Positions 34,425-45,206 of a stretch of DNA of 64,000 nt are shown piece after piece. The number at the start of each line of letters is the position of its first letter. Positions within the stretch are counted from its first letter, which is position 1. The stretch covers positions 62,001 to 126,000 of the forward strand of contig JBEWZL010000263.1 of the NCBI GenBank assembly GCA_045837725.1, read 5' to 3'. The DNA comes from Vermamoeba vermiformis (taxonomy: Eukaryota; Tubulinea; Echinamoebida). Made by a program: the position numbers and the translations under genes. Below the pieces are notes generated by a model. The model saw only the letters and a list, made by a program, of their open reading frames with translations. It had not been told where the DNA came from and ran no database searches.

Positions 34425-37400
34425 ATGTTGTCGTTAACAACAATACCCTCAATTTTGGACAGATGTCAAAAGACAATAGCTATCCATAATACGGCAATCA
34501 AGGAGTTCAAACGCATTCAAGCGCAAAACCAGATTGGATTCAAAAAAGAGTTCATCAAGGTCTTAAATAGGGTTCTTATCCAACCCAGACGAGAGGCACA
34601 TGTGGAAAGGCTAGTAACATTCTTTGCTCGCTTCGTTGTAGCGAAGAATCCAGATGCCGATCTCGAAGATGGAGCGAGTCAAGCAACGCAAGAAGGCTAC
34701 GACAAGAATTTTATTGGCTTCGTTATTCAATATCTGCTCAATCTAAGCGACGTCAAAGAAAAAACAGTTCGTTTCCGATGTTGCCAGCTAATTGCAGGAA
34801 TAATGACACTATTGAAGGATGTCGAGCTAGAGTAAGTCATTAAATTCGAAAATTATTTTTATTATTGTCCTTAGCGATAGTATTTTCTAAATTTACTCTT
34901 GCTTCGAATTTATTGATTGACAATAATTCCTCTATTTTGTAGCGACGAGATCACCGAAAAAATAATTGAAAAGATGAACGTCAGACTCTTTGACAAATCT
35001 GCTCAAGTACGTGTTGAGGCCTGCAAAGTGCTTTGCCCGATGATCGACTCGGCAGATCGTGGAGACAGCTCGTTACAAAAGTTGTTGCAGCTCATGAACG
35101 ATCCAACCAAGTAAGCTAGGCTTGAACGATATGAATTTGCGCTAAATAATTCAATAGGGAAGTGCGTCGTGCAGTGCTGCAGCACATTAAGCCCTCGAAG
35201 AACATCTTGCCGAATATCATCGTACACACGCGCGACATTGACCCTGAAGTGCGAGTAGCAAGCTTCGACAAAATCAAAGACTGCGTTGCTATGGAGAAAC
35301 TCACTGCCGAACAGCGCGTAAAGTTGATTAAGGACGGTTTGACTGATCCGTAAGTAGATCTGACACGATTTTTGGATAGAAATTAATTGTGCGACTGTCA
35401 GTGATGAACGAGTGAAACAATCTATTGCAGATGTGCTGAATAATTGGATCGAATCGTTGAACGGTGATCCTTTACAATTGTTGAACTACTTGGATGTGAC
35501 AAAGAACGAAGCTGTGGTGGAGAGTGCTCTGCGGTCAATATTCTCAAAGAGGACCGTTGATTTAGAACGATTCAAAAGCGAAGATATCACGCCGAGCTTT
35601 GCACTGTACTGGCGCGTGTACTGTGAACACGTCAGAGCCACAAAGGTGAGCGTTTTGTCGCTCTGTCATGCTGCTCTAACAACTCAATTGTAGAACTACT
35701 TCGATGCCGATGAAATATTTGAAAAGATTCTGCCTGAAATCAAGAAGTTCTGTCTGCTTCTGAAGGGGCACGAGCACGACGAGTTCATTGAAATTCAATT
35801 GCTTCGAATTGCTTCATTGATGGACTTCCAAGATGAAGTTGGTCGCAGACTTTTGTCTCAACTGCTTCGTAAGTCATTCGGTGATGTGCTGCCATATGAA
35901 AAGTTCTAACACATTGTACAGGGGATATGTTGCCCAAGACGTCGTCGGATTTGATTCGCAAACAAATGATGGACGTGCTCTCCAAAGTGTACAACAACCA
36001 GAACGAATACATTCGCGTCATTTTGGAATTGGTGTCGGATATTTACGATCCCTTAGAAGATGAGACAGACCAGCCAGAGCCGGAAGTACAAGAAGCCAGA
36101 CTTCAAACTTGTCTTTCTATGGTCTTGGAGCTGTTGGAAAAGACCTCGAAAGATTTGTCGCACTCTGGCATTCGTGACGTATTCCAGAACCTCATCACAC
36201 CGAGCTTGACCTCCGTCTCTCCGATTGTACGCCGCGATGGCTTCAAATGTCTGGGTCTTTACTGCTTGTTGGACAAAGAGAAGGTGAACCAGAAGCTACC
36301 AATTTTCTTGCGTGGCCTTCAAGTAGAAAAGGACGAACAGATTCTCTTGACCATTGTCAGAAACATCGTGGACATTCTTCTCATCTTTGGTGTGAGCTTT
36401 GCAACTATATCGGACAACAAAGGCAACGAGGAGAACTTAATCACAAACCTGCGTGACTTCTTGAAGCACGAGAACCAAGAGATTCGCATGGCAGCAGTGG
36501 AAGGCTTCTGCAAACTCTTTTTCACGGCAACAATTTACGACGTTGACATACTGACAGATCTCATTGACGAGTTCCTGAATCCCCTTACCGAGCGATTTGT
36601 CAAAATTCGCAAGTGTCTTCAAGAATTTTTTACAAGGTAAGTCTTGCACCCACTATTGCCGATCTTTTACTAACCTTGGATTAGATTTGTCCAGTTTAGT
36701 CCTCTCAATCGCGATCTAGTCGAGCAAGCTGGCATGCGCTTGATCAGTCGTTTGTTACGAAAGGATCAAAGCACGATGAAAGTGCTCAAATTCTTGTCCA
36801 ACTTGACGGATTACAACTTCTTGGAGAAATTCGTTGTAAGAAACAAGAACGTGGATCTAGCAGAAGAGAAGTCACGACAAAATCGACTGGCACTCTTCTT
36901 GTTGCAAGAGCTGGTTAAAAACCCTTCAGGAGCTGTCAACGATATTCCACCCACTCTTAATCAACTGACAATCAATCTCGATGACAAGGCTCGATTCCCG
37001 AGATTATTGTCCTTGGCTAAGAAGGGCATGAAGGTACGTCACTAAACTCTTTTTTACAACGTTTACTAACTACTCCCAGTACGTGAACGACAAGCTGATG
37101 CACAAACAGCTCGAGAAGTTCTACAATCATCTTCAAACCAGCCCTCTAGCTGCCGAGCTGGAGAAAGAGAACGAAGAGCGCGATGATGCGTCCGTTGTGG
37201 AGTACAGCGAAAGAGAAGAGCCCAGCAGCAAGCGCGAAGTGCGCCGTGGCGTGAAGAGGACCTTGAGTGAAGTACTCGATGAACACAAAGAGAACTTCGA
37301 TCAAGTGGACGCCTTCGAGTTGTCAGTTGACACTCCCGACACCAAGTCGCGCAAGCGCAAGAGAGTGTCATTCGCTGGCGAGGCTCAAATGATGCAAGAG

Positions 37401-39328
37401 AGCGAAGAGCGAGAAAACAAGCGCCGAAAATTGGAAGGTGCATTGGCTTCAATCACTGAAAGAATTAAGAACAAAGACACGGACGAGGAAATGCTGCAAA
37501 TGATCTACAATCTCAAACAAGACATCAACGAGCTTATTAGCACTCCGCAGAAGAGACCACCCAGTGCAACCAAATACGCAACCACGTCCAAGCTGAAGAC
37601 AAGTTCTTCACGCACCGACCACACTAAAGGACGCACTGTTGCCTCGAAAGAGCTCTTCAAGTCTCCTGAAAAATCTGACACAGTCTTCAAGACCCCTGAA
37701 AAGCCAGCCAGACCACGCTCTAGTTCAACGAACAGCGCAAAGAAAACACCGTCCAAAGCACAAACTGTTGACCTGGATAGAACAGACGACTCGGTGTCGA
37801 TCAACAATTATGTGGATGAGAGAGCCCCGCAGATTGAAATCACCGAAAGTGACTTTGAAGACGATATTGCCATTGAATCCGCGCAACGTGCTCCACCAAA
37901 GCCAGTCGCGTCAACGCCGCCTGCACAGCCTGAAAATAAGAAAGTTGAGGCAAAGAAGTCTGGTGCTAAAGAGAAGAGCGAGAGCAAAACACCTAAGAAG
38001 GCTGAGAAGGCGAAGGACAAAGAGGAAGAGCCTGCCAAGAACAAGACCCCTGCCAAACAGACCAAGGAAGCGGACAAGGCTAAGACACCCAAATCTGTTG
38101 AAAAGGCCAAGCCTGAAGAATCCAATCGTCGTGACTCGCTTAGAAGCAGTCAAGAGCGCAAGAAAGAGGCCGAAGAAAAGACACCGAAGAAAACAGCCGC
38201 TGCCAAGGACAAAAAAGAGAAGACAGTTGAAGAGCCTAAGACCAAGGACAAGAAGGCCAAGTCATCCGCTCCTCAGACTAGCAGTAGCCAAGCAGACTCC
38301 GTCGTGTTGATTCTCGATCTTGATGACAATAAGAAATCATCCAAAGAGGCACGTCCCGCACCTGCGCAAAAGAAAGCGCCGCGAACAGACGATGACGATG
38401 CCACTCAAATTGTGGACAGTGGCAAGAGTGACAAAAAGTCCAAGCGAGGAAGTGCCAAGTCAAACAAGAGTCAAGGCGCTGACGACGAGGACAAGAAGGC
38501 ACGTGGCAAACGCAAGCGTGAGTCCACCGAAGACAGCGATGAAGAGAAGACACCACCAAAGAAAGCTCGCAAAGCAGACGATGAAGACAAAGAGGAGGGC
38601 ATGCAGAAGAGTGGTTCGTTCAGCATTGTCCGCTCTGGCAAGAAACATCAGTCCATTCTCTTCACGCGCAATGCTGAACGTGTTGGTACTGTTGTGATTG
38701 AGGACTCGCAAGCAAGTCAAACCCCGTCGGACTCGCAACGCAGATCCAATCGCATCAACAAAGGTAAGTTGTTCATATTCGAACTCATTGAGCTAACTTT
38801 ACAACAGACATTACGATTTCATTCTCGGGCTTCAAGCAATCGGACGACGCCTATTCACTCAAAGCCAAGAAAGAGTACCACATTATGGCGCAGAAGCTTG
38901 GTGCCAATGTGTTGAGTTCTGACAAATTCGACACCGCCACTACGCACATAGTTGCGCCGCCTGGCAGTCGAACCATGAAGACACTCGTCGGTTGTTTGAT
39001 GAACAGTTGGATCGTGAGCCCTGAGTGGATCGCTGACTCTGCCAAGGCTGGCAAGTTCTTGCCTGAGAAGAAGTACGGTGTGCGCAAGGATGCCAGTCCA
39101 TTTGCAGGCAGAAATATCTTCATATCACCTGTGTTTAAGAAGAATACGCAGTACAACGAGCAGAACATGAAGACTTTGATCATTCTGGGCCAAGCCAAGC
39201 TACTTAACTCAGCATTTGGTGCGGACCTGATCTTGGTTGGTTCTACCGAGGAGAAGGGCGAATACGGCAACACGGAGTGCTGGACTTGGTCAGACTTCCA
39301 CGAGTCCATCCAATCGATCAGCCAATAA
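34425..39328 (+). CDS. Condensin CAP-G (subunit 3) fused to a C-terminal BRCT region
   Basis: The HEAT-repeat half spans 34425-37035. It has VERLVTFFARFVVAKNP, VKEKTVRFRCCQLIAGIM, VRVEACKVLCPMIDS and VRRDGFKCLGLYCLLDKEKV, as in condensin subunit 3 (NCAPG/Ycg1). The exon ending KKGMK joins YVNDKLMHKQLEKFYNHL in frame, so the next large exon (37080-38764) is the same gene. It encodes a KTPKK/KDKEE-rich disordered tail of about 450 residues. A final exon adds a BRCT-like domain (DITISFSGFKQSDD, MAQKLGANVLSSDKFDTATT, CLMNSWIVSPEWIADS) and a second one (GRNIFISPVFKK, LIILGQAKLLNSAFGADLIL). CAP-G binds the kleisin and DNA in mitotic chromosome condensation. A BRCT tail is not usual for this subunit. 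The start is the ATG at 34425; an upstream GTG frame is ignored. Confidence 0.88.
37900..38600 (+). repeat. Low-complexity Lys/Glu/Thr-Pro rich coding tract
   Basis: Within the condensin-BRCT gene, the frame repeats short units such as KTPKK, AKDKE, TPKSVEKAK and KTPKKTAA. The TPKK-type units are possible CDK sites and DNA-minor-groove binders. This is a disordered linker rather than a separate element. Confidence 0.7.
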
Positions 39329-39383
39329 GAGCTATGACCTCTTGTTGTTTGCAATTAAATAGTACAGTTTATTATATACATGG

Positions 39384-40939
39384 TTATTCGCTCTCCTCTA
39401 CAGAGCCAATGACTTGTTCAATGGTCTTGTTCGGCTTGAGTCGCACTCGTGCCAGTGTGTGACTCCACCCTGAGGCGATTTGTAGCACATCAAAATCTTT
39501 GAAACTTGGATCCGTGAGCTCTGTTGGCTTCATGACCAGTTCTTTTTGACCAGAACACAGTTGATAATCTGATCCTAAACCCCATACAAACACACTGTTG
39601 CTCTCTGTCACGCAAAAGCTAGTGAAGTTGCCGCAAGCAATATGTCTGATGCTGCCCTTGCCTGACAACACTCGTGTTGGCATCACACTGGACTCTAACT
39701 TGCCAGTGCCTACTTGACCGTACTGATTGGGACCGAATGCGTAGACATTTCCTCGATCGGTGTAAAGCAGTGTGTGAGACAGTCCTGACGCGAGGTCTAT
39801 GATCCTCTCGCCCTCCTCTAATGCACTCAGTTGTATGTGACGCGGTGTCATAACTTGTCGCACAGATTTGTCAAGGCCGAGTTGATTCAGTTTGTTCGCG
39901 CCCCAGCCATACAACTCACCCTTGTCAGTGAGCACGAGGGTGTGACTCAGTCCTGCCACTGCGCGCTTGACGACGTGACCTGTCATGATGGGCACAGGCT
40001 CCCAAACATACGTGTCATCACCAGTGCCAAGCTGTCCAGACATATTCGTGCCCCACACATACAACTGGCCCTGATCTGCTAGGACTTAGCGTGACTAATA
40101 ACAGCACATGACTTACCATCGATGGCAAGACTGTGATAAGCGCCAGCAATGACATCTGTCACGCGCACACCTGCAAGACTGGAGATGACACGTGGTGTGA
40201 ACTGGTTGTCAGTGGTCTGATAGCCGAGTTGTGCCTAAATAGGAATGAGACAATCTACTCGCAGTGAGCTATAAATAGACGCACCTGTGCGAGACCAGCG
40301 GAATATACTTCACCATTGTCTGTCGGAGAATTAGTACATCAAATGACACGTGTCACAGTGCGTACCAGCCAGCAGCAGCGCGTGATGTTTGCCGAGCGAG
40401 GCGTGAGTGACAGCACGTGACAGATCAATCGTTGCAGGTCTTTTTTTGGTGCCGCGCTGTGCCACTTGACCCTCGTCACTCGCCCCACAACTCCACGCTG
40501 TTTGACACGTGTCAGAATGAGTGCTGCACGAACAATCAGACGTACCTTGACCAATGTCAGTGATGAACATCGACGAGGCCTCACTCGCAGTCACGTGACG
40601 CACTTTGACGTTGTTGACGAGCGGCACCACGGCAGCACGTGATGTGTTGGCTGTGCGACCGAGTCCGAGCTGACCAGCACTGTTGTCACCCCAGCCCAGC
40701 ACTGGCAAGGCATTAGTGTTAGTCGTGTCAGAGCTGCTTGTAATTGGCGGTGAAAAAATTACACAAATATTATTTATATTAATATGCCTCTTCTGAGTGT
40801 TGCCCGAATATCACGTACCTACTGTATATCCTCCTTTACTGTAATATCTTTTTTTAATATTTTTGTTCAATTGCTGCACCGATCTGCACGATCTGATCGA
40901 CAAAGCGTGCCTCGTCAACTGAACAGCTGTAGTGAACAT
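39384..40939 (-). CDS. Mitochondrial RCC1-like protein (RCC1L type), several exons
   Basis: Exon 1 (40819-40939) encodes MFTTAVQLTRHALSIRSCRS and ...KKRYYSKGGYTV, an Arg-rich, acid-free mitochondrial presequence. It joins in phase to VLGWGDNSAGQLGLGRT. RCC1 repeats follow: YVWGTNMSGQLGTGDD, ELYGWGANKLNQLGLD, NVYAFGPNQYGQVGTG and SVFVWGLGSDYQLCSG, each with VxxIAxGxxHT-type turns (ASGLSHTLLYTD). The presequence plus propeller fits RCC1L/WBSCR16, a mitochondrial factor tied to mitoribosome assembly and OPA1. That function is inferred from family. Head to head with PPIL3, 226 bp apart. Confidence 0.82.
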
Positions 40940-41165
40940 TACTGATATGTTATATACTATACTAAGATATACAAGCAGCAGTGACTAGCAGTCATTATTG
41001 TAGTGCAACTCGCTAGCGTGAATAAGAAATGAATTTTCATTGCGAATAACTCGACATCACAACTGCAGCTCGTAGTAGCACAACAGAGCTTGATATTAGA
41101 TCGATACTATTTATTGTAAAGAATTGTCGTTACGTGATTGGATTATTCACTGAAACAGCTTCGAA

Positions 41166-42031
41166 ATGGTATGTCTTTAGCACTCCACTGACGTCTGGAT
41201 CTGTGCTCAATAATTTTTAAATAATTTTCTAACACTACAAAATACTGTCGAATTATTGTGCAATTATAATTGAACAATATTATTATTTTTGATATTTTGG
41301 TTTTTATTTTTGGATGTCATTTGCACTCCACTGATTAAACACACTTCTAACTCGTCACTAGTCAGTAACACTACACACTAATATGGGCGATATTAAAATC
41401 GAAGTCTACTGCGACATGGTGCCCATCGCAGCTTATGTACGGACCAGATCTGCTACCACTTACTAAACTACTAACATTAATACTAACACTAACGCTGCTC
41501 TTCATGTAGAACTTCCTCGCACTATGTGCCAGCAACTACTACGACAACACAGTGTTTCATCGCAACATCAAGGGCTTTATGATTCAAGGCGGTGATCCAA
41601 CAGGCACGGGCAAGGGCGGGCAAAGTATATACGGCAAACACTTTCAAGACGAGCTCGTCGATGAACTCACGGTACGTACACTAGTAGATATATATATATG
41701 TATATGTACGTGCAGCACTAACCCCTGCCAGCACGACACACGCGGCGTAGTGTCGATGGCGAACAAAGGTCCGAACACGAATGGCAGTCAGTTCTTCATC
41801 ACCTACGCCAAGGCCGCACATCTCAACAAGAAATATACCATATTTGGCAAGTACGTCTGAATACCACCACCACTCTGATCGGTACACGCCACTCACGCTG
41901 TTCTTAGAGTTATTTCAGGCTTTGACACCCTCGACAAGCTGGAGAATGTGCCCGCCAATGAGCGCGATGTGCCGCTGCATCCGATCCGGATCAACTCCGT
42001 CACCATTCACGCCAATCCACTCGCGGAGTAG
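41166..42031 (+). CDS. PPIL3: Cyclophilin-type peptidyl-prolyl isomerase PPIL3, 5 exons
   Basis: The first exon contributes only the ATG (41166-41168), directly followed by a GTATGT donor. The second exon begins at 41362 with [20 protein letters not shown]. Then come [60 protein letters not shown] and [19 protein letters not shown], ending TIHANPLAE. Active-site Arg (FHRNI), Gln (MIQGG) and Phe (QFF) are intact. The total of about 160 residues and the MSVTLHT start are those of PPIL3, a spliceosome-associated cyclophilin. Placing the start in a codon-sized exon is well supported because no other Met precedes the domain. Confidence 0.93.
41685..41710. repeat. Short TA-rich microsatellite in PPIL3 intron
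   Basis: A TATATATATATGTATATG run lies between a GTACGT donor and the acceptor of the third PPIL3 intron. A similar TA run is in the RhoGEF gene at about 46480-46505. Confidence 0.6.
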
Positions 42032-42483
42032 CGACTATTTATAGCGCAGTGCCTACGCCTTGTAATATAAAATTGATCTTTTAGCGCAGTGATCGGCGTA
42101 CTATAGGCATATTTGATTATAGGACCAGTGCATATGAGCCTGTTGACATCAATCGGACCTCTGTAAGTACGACTCTATTAATAGCAGCGCTTATTATTAG
42201 TAACCAAAGCGGATTTATTCTTCAACACTGATTTCAATTACAAGTCGATATTTGACATTTGATCGAGGCACTGTGCTGTCTCGACAATTCACTGAATGAG
42301 GTGTCAAACACTCTCTCGCGGCAACACCTCTTAATGACACGTAGCATCGGGGTTGAGCTCTTAAAATAGCCTCGCGTGTCACCGATTAGCCCAAATATGG
42401 CTCTCTGCTTGACATCACTGAATGACACGTGTCATTCGCTGTACTCGACGACTGCTCTCCAAAGCTGTTCTAATTTTAGCTCT

Positions 42484-43574
42484 TCACACAGGTCGGTGCG
42501 AGTCGATGAGTGACAATTGATCGAGCACGCCTGTCAGTGCCTCGACTTCATTTGCAGTCTCTCGACCAGGGCAGTTCTGTCGTTCCCACAGCGTGAGTGC
42601 CACCACGAATGCCAAATTAGGAGCGGCAGTGGGTCGGATTTTGAGCACGTAGTCATAGGCCTCGCGGTACGACACTTTGGGCTTGAGTGGCGCGTCGTCC
42701 TCGTCGTCGGAGGCAGAGCAGTCGCACGAGTCGGAGCTATTTTTAGTCACATCGAGGCCCGCACTCATCAGATAGGCGATGGCCACTGCACTGGCTCGTG
42801 ATATGCCCTCCTCGCAGTGCACCAACACGCGCCCTACTAAGCCAGTCAGTACGAGGTGGTGGAGTTCCGAAAATGCAAGGAGTTTTACTAAAGTTGGGTA
42901 ATTTCTAAATATGGCAAAAATAAAAATAGCAGCAAATAAAATATTTAAATTTTGATGACAACCCCGCGTAATTTATGAGACAAATTGACGAGGGCAGTTC
43001 AATGAAATAAATCAATTGTTGCGCACTAAATATGGTCCGTAGAAACAGCAGGCAGAAAATCGTAGTCATTTTTCCGACAAGAACTATTTTTGGACCTCTC
43101 AAAATAATTCGGATGCGCAATTAAAACTGAGTATTATTGCTTGCTTTACTCGGAATAATTACCTTTCGCTTGTTTGGCCTTGTTGATAAATTTAACGGCG
43201 CGTTGAATTACTTCCATGGTCAGATTTTCGTGCGCCGTGTCGCGCAACGGAATCGCCTCGTAAATGAAATCATTCGGAAACGTATTGGGTGATCGTGTTA
43301 AATTGATAATGTGTGTAATATGGTGGTTTTTCAATAATTCTCGATCCCGACTCGCAACAGCGGAGCCGATGAAGAGAAAGGGGGTAATTCGAGACAGGAT
43401 CTTTCTGTAGTTGTCTTGCGGTGTCTTCTGTATGCACCCGTCCATAAGCAACGCAGGGTCTACATCGTTGCCCAGTTCTGAATCGTGGAATGCTGTTTCA
43501 GATGCGGTTGGTCCGATCTGCAGCGACAGTTTGTTCTTCTGCGCAAAATCGCGAAACTTGGACATTTTCATCAT
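42484..43574 (-). CDS. Dual-specificity protein phosphatase, 2 exons
   Basis: Exon 1 (from 43574) encodes ~140 residues, with ITPFLFIGSAVASRDRELLK and HHITHIINLTRSPNTFP, the substrate-recognition half of a dual-specificity phosphatase. After an intron of about 320 bp the frame resumes as VGRVLVHCEEGISRASAVAI, the HCxxGxSR signature with Cys, Arg and Ser intact. An acidic insert (DSCDCSASDDEDD) separates it from the last helices. It should remove phosphates from Tyr and Ser/Thr; MAP-kinase-type targets are possible. The intron is long for this genome. The exonic CTATTTTTAG at 42737 and CCAAATTAGG at 42612 belong to the motif set described in the findings. Confidence 0.88.
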
Positions 43575-45206
43575 CTTACAATAGTAGGCACTAGCTATCG
43601 CAATTAAATACTACGAGCAGTGTTGCTAGTGTTCTTACTTTCGAAGCAAATGAATGAAAACTTGGGGTCAGTTTTTTTCAGTCTTTAAAAATAGGCACTG
43701 CTAATAATAGCTTCGCTCCTGAATTGGCTCAATCTCTTGCATAAACTGGAATTATTGTTCCATAAGCGCTGTCTCCGGGAGGGCAATCCAACGAATTGCA
43801 AAACGTTCCTGCCTATTTTTGGAGATTACTTCGAGATAGGGCTGCATCTGCTTGGAGCTAACCCCACTCCTGCTGTAGGCACCGTCAGATATAGGTAGGG
43901 TGTACAGACTGCTGCAGAAGGTGCATCCGCTCTTCTTGGTTCGAACGAGACACGTATTGACAGCTGGTACACACAGGAGTGCGCCGATGTGTGATAATTA
44001 AAGCAGTTCTCGTTCGTGTAGTGAGATCTGAGTGCGCGTGGCATGATCAATGCAACAACAGTAATATTACCAAGCATGGAATAATTACGTAATGTTTTTA
44101 CGAGCACGAGCTTAGTTCTCGGCGACGTGGCTCAATCAGATTCGCGAATGTTTCGCTTAGTAAATACCAATTTCTTATGAATTATTTAATGTGGCCTATT
44201 GTTTTGTCGATAATTCTCTCAAATACTGATAATTTGTCGATAATTCAATAATAATTAAATTGCTAATTCTAGCTTTACTGCAAGAATTTAATAAAATGGC
44301 AATATGTGGCAATTACACTAGATGAATATAAGTATCAAATTACTGTTACGGCGTTTTTGGCTCAGTTCCGATCCAATGGATTTGAAGCTCCCGTGATTGG
44401 AGCAGGCTTAGATCACTAAGCGACTAATTATGATTGCACAATCAGTCCTAGTTCTAAATTGTTACGTCAATAGGAACGGTGTTTACTAAACTGGAAAAAA
44501 CGTTGAAAATAACGCTATTAAATACTCCGCCGCACTGAATATAAATAGCGATGGTAGCATAAAAAATCAATAACAACAGCACACAACAAAAATGCAAGCC
44601 CGACAAAACCTCCCTCGCCGCCAAGCTACTCCCGCTAAATATTACCTGCTACGTTCGTCCCTCTCAATGCCCGACAAACACAGAGCATCGACCAACAAGC
44701 GCCGCCAGGCGACAGCCTCGCCGCCAAGAAAAGCGCACGGCCGCGGAAAGCAATTATTAAAAAATAAAAAACCAGCCTTTGTTAACTTTTCTTCATATGT
44801 CTCCTTTTTCTCTTTTCATTATTTTTTTACTTTACCTCATTTTTTGGTTTGGGGCATTTTTTTTGTTGTGAAAATAGCCACCACCGACCCAAAGACGAGT
44901 GGAAAAGATGCGGGGCCAGTAGTGGGGGATTGGAACACAAGTACAAATAGGGCGGTGGAGTGTTCGTCCTTTATAATGCAGATTTGGTTGTGACTTTTAA
45001 TGCGAATGAAATCCCAATAGAACCAACCAGTCGACCAATCGCAGGGTTTTTTCGGAACAACTAAAACCGTTTGTATTGGTCGTGGTTGTTTTACGGCACG
45101 TAACGGTCACAATATCAAATTGATACTTGAAATTTAATTGACGAACACGATGCCCGCTCCGAGTCAATAACGCAACAATATCACGATTAACAATATTGCA
45201 AGCACG
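43575..45206. other. 1.6 kb gene-poor spacer between DSP and RhoGEF
   Basis: This is the longest gene-free stretch in the window. It is AT-rich. Frames on both strands (one minus at 43826-44107, one plus at 44592-44993 with a hydrophobic Phe-rich end) show no family, no splice partner and odd composition, so I do not call them. A CTAATAATAG site lies at 43701. It may hold the two divergent promoters or a non-coding RNA. Confidence 0.4.

Noticed and set aside
40000-41000. Possible chimeric assembly join where the motif-rich region begins
   Set aside because: Genes on both sides share splice style and compact head-to-head layout, and the change is gradual across RCC1L, PPIL3 and the phosphatase, so no join is needed.
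42905-43120. 71-residue minus-strand frame
   Set aside because: Lies wholly inside the phosphatase intron; flanking exons join in frame without it.
43930-43950. GGTTCGAACGAG resembling a tRNA T loop
   Set aside because: No matching acceptor or anticodon stem nearby.
43826-44107. 93-residue minus-strand frame
   Set aside because: No similarity and no clear start or splice context; chance frame in spacer.
44592-44993. 133-residue plus-strand frame with a Phe-rich hydrophobic stretch
   Set aside because: Composition follows local T-runs, no family resemblance and no splice partner; treated as spacer.
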